64,000 nucleotides of DNA from JBEBXQ01 sp040391535. Its GTDB lineage: Bacteria; Bacteroidota; Bacteroidia; Cytophagales; Spirosomataceae. Positions 60,817 through 64,000 of this stretch are shown here, piece by piece (positions within the stretch are counted from its first letter, which is position 1; each line of letters begins with the position of its first letter). The stretch spans positions 1 through 64,000 of the forward strand of contig JBEBXQ010000006.1 of NCBI GenBank assembly GCA_040391535.1. The letters are read 5' to 3'. The notes under the pieces were generated by a model. It saw only the letters and a program-made list of their open reading frames with translations, searched no databases and had not been told where the DNA came from. A program made the translations under genes and the position numbers.

Positions 60817-61719
60817 TTAAACGAACAGCATGGTCAGCAACCCCCACAGCATGGTAACTTTGCAAATGGTACTGATCTGTGCAAATTTTCTGACGGTATC
60901 TGCATGATAAAGCAGCCATACAATTACCAGCACCGGGATGATTACCGAGTACAGACCGTAACGGTGAAGATCACTGGAAATGGAAGTACTCAGTACAAAA
61001 AGTATGATTACAAACAATGCAATAGTAATAAACAGGAAAGTTTTGGTCTTGCGTATTCCCCATACAATGGGTAACGTCCGGCAACCGTGAGCCTTGTCAC
61101 CTCTGATGTCTTCCATGTCTTTAATGATTTCTCTGACCATCGAAACGAAAAAAGAAAATAATGCATATACGATTACAAGATCCCGGTTTTCAGGATATTG
61201 CAACGAAATGACCATCAGGCTTAAACCGGTAAGCAGCGATACAATGAAATTCCCCAGGAAGGGCATCCGTTTGTAGCGCTCAGAATAGAACCATAGTAAA
61301 GTAACCGAAATTACATATACCACCGCAATCCAGCGATTGATCAGCAGTCCTGTCAGCACACCGGCAATATTGAAAACCTGATGTACACTCATCGCCAGTC
61401 GTCTCTTGAGGTACCGTCCGATCACAACCCTTTGCGGTTTATTGACAAGATCAATTTTTACATCAAAATAATCATTGATTATATAACCTGCGGCGGCAAT
61501 CAGCAATGTGGAAAAAGAGATCAGAAACATTTTCGGATCGGTTATGATGGCCTTCCATTCCTGTTGCGGACCTATCAGAAAAATGCGGGTAAGGTATTGC
61601 GTCAGCAATACGATCACCAGATTTTTCATCCGGATCAGCCGAAAAAAACCTGCCGCGAAATCCCCGAATGATGGGTTTGAACGTACTGACACAATGATAT
61701 GTTTGCCTGATGAATGCAT
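60817..61719 (-). CDS. UbiA-family prenyltransferase (GGGP-transferase-like)
   Basis: An integral-membrane prenyltransferase of about 300 residues and some eight membrane segments. The two Asp-rich motifs are NDYFDVKIDLVNKPQR (about 85-100) and DMEDIRGDKAHGCRTLP, which bind Mg-prenyl diphosphate. Its closest named relatives are geranylgeranylglycerol-phosphate geranylgeranyltransferases; in Bacteroidota the acceptor is unknown and menaquinone synthesis (MenA-like) is an alternative. The frame opens at a TTG (61734) that overlaps a perfect -7 element, so ATG 61719 is chosen; a shorter form from MKNLVIV is possible. Confidence 0.82.
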   Translation of the reverse strand: MHSSGKHIIVSVRSNPSFGDFAAGFFRLIRMKNLVIVLLTQYLTRIFLIGPQQEWKAIITDPKMFLISFSTLLIAAAGYIINDYFDVKIDLVNKPQRVVIGRYLKRRLAMSVHQVFNIAGVLTGLLINRWIAVVYVISVTLLWFYSERYKRMPFLGNFIVSLLTGLSLMVISLQYPENRDLVIVYALFSFFVSMVREIIKDMEDIRGDKAHGCRTLPIVWGIRKTKTFLFITIALFVIILFVLSTSISSDLHRYGLYSVIIPVLVIVWLLYHADTVRKFAQISTICKVTMLWGLLTMLFV

Positions 61720-61731
61720 GATTTCAGGTGA

Positions 61732-61739
61732 CAAAGTTA
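61732..61739 (-). promoter_or_regulatory. -7 element of UbiA-like gene
   Basis: TAACTTTG on the minus strand matches TAnnTTTG exactly and ends 12 bases before ATG 61719, so the leader would be very short. Confidence 0.55.
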
Positions 61740-61865
61740 AAGACTTATTGGCCTTTTAAAGAAGTCTTCTCAGGTATTATTTATTTTTAAGCAGGGTAGT
61801 GGAGAAAAAACGACTTTTTTTTTGTTAGACTTTCAACAGAAAGATTACCGGCTAAATCATCTATC

Positions 61866-63011
61866 ATGAAAATAGGAATTGTTTGTTATCCGACTTTTGG
61901 AGGAAGCGGAGTTGTAGCTACTGAATTAGGCAAAGGACTGGCTAAAGTTGGGCATCAGGTCCATTTTATCACTTATTCCCAACCCCCAAGACTCGATTTT
62001 TTTAATGAAAATGTATTTTATCATGAAGTAAATGTACCTGCATATCCATTATTTCAGTATCCTCCCTACGAATCGGCACTTGCCAGTGAAATGGTGCATG
62101 TTGCACAAACGGCTAAGCTGGATCTGCTGCATGTCCATTATGCGATTCCGCATGCTACGTCGGCTTATCTGGCCAAACAGATTCTGATGACGCAAGGGGT
62201 GAATATTCCCGTAATAACCACACTGCACGGAACAGATATTACATTGGTGGGAAAAGATTCTACTTATGAATCAATGGTGGCCTTCAGTATCAATCAGTCT
62301 GATGGTATCACTGCTGTGTCTCAGTTCCTGAAAGAAGATACTTACCGTCATTTTAATATTGGGAAAGACATTGAAGTAATTCCCAACTTTATAGACCTGG
62401 AGCGTTTTAAGAAACAGAAAAAGGAGCATTTTAAGCTGGCGATTTGTCCTAACGGCGAAAAACTGATTGTGCATACTTCCAATTTCAGAAAAGTAAAGCG
62501 TATTGATGATGTTATCCATTTTTTCGCCAAGCTAAGGGCTGTTGTTCCTTCAAGGCTTTTACTGGTAGGGGATGGTCCTGAACGGGGACGGATTGAGAAA
62601 CTGGCCCGCGAGCTTTGTGCGGCGGAAGATATCCGGTTTCTGGGAAAACTTGATGCGGTTGAGGAGGTGCTGTCTGTTGCTGACTTATTCCTGATGCCTT
62701 CTGAATCTGAAAGTTTTGGCCTGGCAGCACTGGAAGCACTGGCCTGCGAAGTACCATTGATTACTACAAATGCGGGAGGCTTGCCTGAACTGAATATTCA
62801 TGGACAGACAGGTTTTCTGAGTAATATAGGAGATGTGGATGATATGGTGAAGAACGCCATTACTATTCTGGATGATCAGAACCTGCAGACTTTTAAAGAT
62901 AATGCTCTCAAAAGAGCAAAAGAATTTGATATTACAACGGTATTGCCGCAATATGAGGCGTATTATCACCAGGTTGTCAATCAGGTGGCCCAAAGTTCAA
63001 TGGCCAGCTGA
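61866..63011 (+). CDS. bshA: Bacillithiol synthase glycosyltransferase BshA
   Basis: A 381-residue GT4 glycosyltransferase making N-acetylglucosaminyl-malate, the first step of bacillithiol synthesis. MKIGIVCYPTFGGSGVVATE and HFITYSQPPRLD are BshA signatures; VHYAIPHATSAYLA and TTLHGTDITLVGKD (acceptor region) and PSESESFGLAALEALACEVP (donor-binding EX7E region) follow. The presence of BshA indicates use of bacillithiol as thiol redox buffer; bshB and bshC are not in the window. No exact -7 element was found upstream; the gene is monocistronic here. Confidence 0.95.
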   Translation: MKIGIVCYPTFGGSGVVATELGKGLAKVGHQVHFITYSQPPRLDFFNENVFYHEVNVPAYPLFQYPPYESALASEMVHVAQTAKLDLLHVHYAIPHATSAYLAKQILMTQGVNIPVITTLHGTDITLVGKDSTYESMVAFSINQSDGITAVSQFLKEDTYRHFNIGKDIEVIPNFIDLERFKKQKKEHFKLAICPNGEKLIVHTSNFRKVKRIDDVIHFFAKLRAVVPSRLLLVGDGPERGRIEKLARELCAAEDIRFLGKLDAVEEVLSVADLFLMPSESESFGLAALEALACEVPLITTNAGGLPELNIHGQTGFLSNIGDVDDMVKNAITILDDQNLQTFKDNALKRAKEFDITTVLPQYEAYYHQVVNQVAQSSMAS

Positions 63012-63064
63012 TTTGATTTCACAATTCTCTATAGCTTTCCGGCTGTATGGATCGAACAGCATAC

Positions 63065-63096
63065 CCGGAAAGCCAATAGGATGCATGGCTTTCCGG
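63065..63096. terminator. Hairpin between bshA and T9SS esterase gene
   Basis: A perfect 10-bp inverted repeat (CCGGAAAGCC / GGCTTTCCGG) with a 12-base loop. No long T-run follows, so strength is uncertain. Confidence 0.6.
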
Positions 63097-63113
63097 ATTG
63101 GTTCTGGGAATTG

Positions 63114-64000
63114 CTAATGTTTCAGAATTTTATGCATCCTGCCATGTACCTTCAGAAGATATAGCCCTGCCGGCAGGCGGCTTACATCCATGCTTGTTTC
63201 AGGTTGTGTAGTCTGTGTGTTGAAGATTCGGTTTCCTGTCAGGTCAAAGAGTTCCAGTACTCCTAAGGGTTGAGCACTCCTGATGTTCAGTTCATTGATT
63301 ACAGGGTTCGGGTAAACTGTCAGAAGTGTTGTATTCTGATTGTGAACGGCAATGGTCGGGCTGTATTCAAAGCTATTGTCAGCATCCACCATTTTAAGTC
63401 GATAGTAATAATATCCGCCGTTGATATTTCTGTCCTCCCAAAAATAGTACGCCAGGTCGTTTGATTCCCCATGGGCTTTGACCATACCAATTGCCTTGAA
63501 ATTCCGCATATCCGTACTTCGTTCCAATTCAAAATGAGAGGCCGCTGTTTCACTGGTGGTTTCCCATATCAGTTTGTTATACTGCTCTTCTGCATGACCG
63601 GTAAATTGTGTAAGATGCACCGGCAGGCTACTCAGATGTATCATCACTTCAGGTGAAAAAATGACGTTATTAAGCGCATCCCTTGTTTCTACCAGATAGG
63701 TGCCTTCTTCAGCCGAATAAGCATGTGCGGTTGACAAGGTTCCGGGAAAGTTATTTAAAGCCGTCCAGCGGTACCCTGCAAATCCTGAGGGGGCAGTCAG
63801 TGTAAAGTCAGCACTATGCTGATTCCCGGAAATCAGAACGTGATGTGGCGGGCTTGCCGGATAAGGTTTTGACTGATTTAAAAAAGTGCTGCTGATATGG
63901 TTTTCCCAGAATTGCGCCAGAAAACCGAAACCGTCTCCGGAGAAGTGAACTTCATCGTGACGATAAGGCGGTTGCCAGTAATCGTCGGTGGCTGGTCCTT
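63114..64000 (-). CDS. T9SS-secreted SGNH hydrolase-like protein (partial)
   Basis: The 3' part of a larger gene; the frame has no stop and runs off the right edge of the window (at least 295 residues). At the N-side of the visible part, YRHDEVHFSGDGFGFLAQFW fits the Asp-x-x-His catalytic block of SGNH/GDSL-type esterases (sialate O-acetylesterase-like). An immunoglobulin-like region follows (ADFTLTAPSGFAGYRWTAL), then a FN3/HYR-like surface domain (IWETTSETAASHFELERSTD) and a T9SS type A sorting domain (TVYPNPVINELNI, VLELFDLTGNRIF, LPAGLYLLKVHG). It is thus a surface or secreted esterase sent out by T9SS. A TTG at 63737 is not the real start. Confidence 0.82.
   Translation of the reverse strand, partial: GPATDDYWQPPYRHDEVHFSGDGFGFLAQFWENHISSTFLNQSKPYPASPPHHVLISGNQHSADFTLTAPSGFAGYRWTALNNFPGTLSTAHAYSAEEGTYLVETRDALNNVIFSPEVMIHLSSLPVHLTQFTGHAEEQYNKLIWETTSETAASHFELERSTDMRNFKAIGMVKAHGESNDLAYYFWEDRNINGGYYYYRLKMVDADNSFEYSPTIAVHNQNTTLLTVYPNPVINELNIRSAQPLGVLELFDLTGNRIFNTQTTQPETSMDVSRLPAGLYLLKVHGRMHKILKH

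Overview
The window is a gene-dense chromosomal segment of a Bacteroidota bacterium, most likely a member of the Cytophagales; the genus cannot be fixed from sequence alone. Evidence: many intergenic regions carry the Bacteroidota sigma factor -7 element TAnnTTTG, Shine-Dalgarno sequences are rarely visible, and the gene content is typical of the phylum: type IX secretion (T9SS) C-terminal sorting domains, PorD, GLPGLI and carboxypeptidase-regulatory/TonB barrel proteins, a long SecA, paired OmpH/Skp genes after bamA, a fused SpmA-SpmB membrane protein, bacillithiol synthesis (BshA) and a GT3-type glycogen synthase. No rRNA, CRISPR, transposase, integrase or prophage gene was seen. There is one tRNA, Ala(GGC).

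Layout. 0-5.5 kb: a DUF1573 protein, a fused E1 alpha/beta 2-oxoacid dehydrogenase, then a PglC-PglD-PglE trio that matches the Campylobacter bacillosamine glycan pathway enzyme for enzyme. 5.5-11.7 kb: SpmAB-like protein, secA-psd, and the potassium-binding LysM/BON protein Kbp. 11.7-20 kb: VWA protein, two hotdog thioesterases flanking an AlkZ-like protein, an HTH/S24 repressor, PcrA/UvrD helicase and a DUF4301 protein. 20-29.3 kb: an HmuR-HmuY-like haem-uptake pair, GT3 glycogen synthase, a GHL10 lipoprotein and an acyl-CoA ligase. 29.4-38.3 kb: tilS, an OstA/LptA-like protein, a small T9SS-tagged protein, bamD-rpoZ, then coaBC-porD and a small Sm-like ORF. 38.3-46.3 kb: M20 hydrolase, a conserved unknown, tdk, and the envelope operon uppS-bamA-skp-skp. 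46.3-52.8 kb: PepSY-like lipoprotein, OmpA lipoprotein, a small barrel, a barrel/GLPGLI pair, and tRNA-Ala. 53-64 kb: exported M13 and M49 peptidases, glutamate dehydrogenase, a DksA-like protein, purN, UbiA-type prenyltransferase, bshA, and the 3' part of a T9SS-secreted SGNH-like esterase running off the window edge.

Functional theme. Much of the window serves envelope biogenesis: protein export (SecA), OM protein assembly (BamA, BamD, Skp pair), LPS transport (OstA-like), lipid carrier synthesis (UppS), phospholipid synthesis (Psd), T9SS (PorD and two cargo genes) and glycan synthesis (PglCDE). Genes are arranged as short operons. Ten of eleven convergent junctions carry an inverted repeat able to act as a bidirectional terminator. 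I did not find a clear new defence or mobile system. The observations most worth following are the 75-residue Sm-like protein coupled to porD, the PglCDE cluster without its dehydratase, the enlarged HmuY-like lipoprotein, and near-leaderless starts such as bamD.
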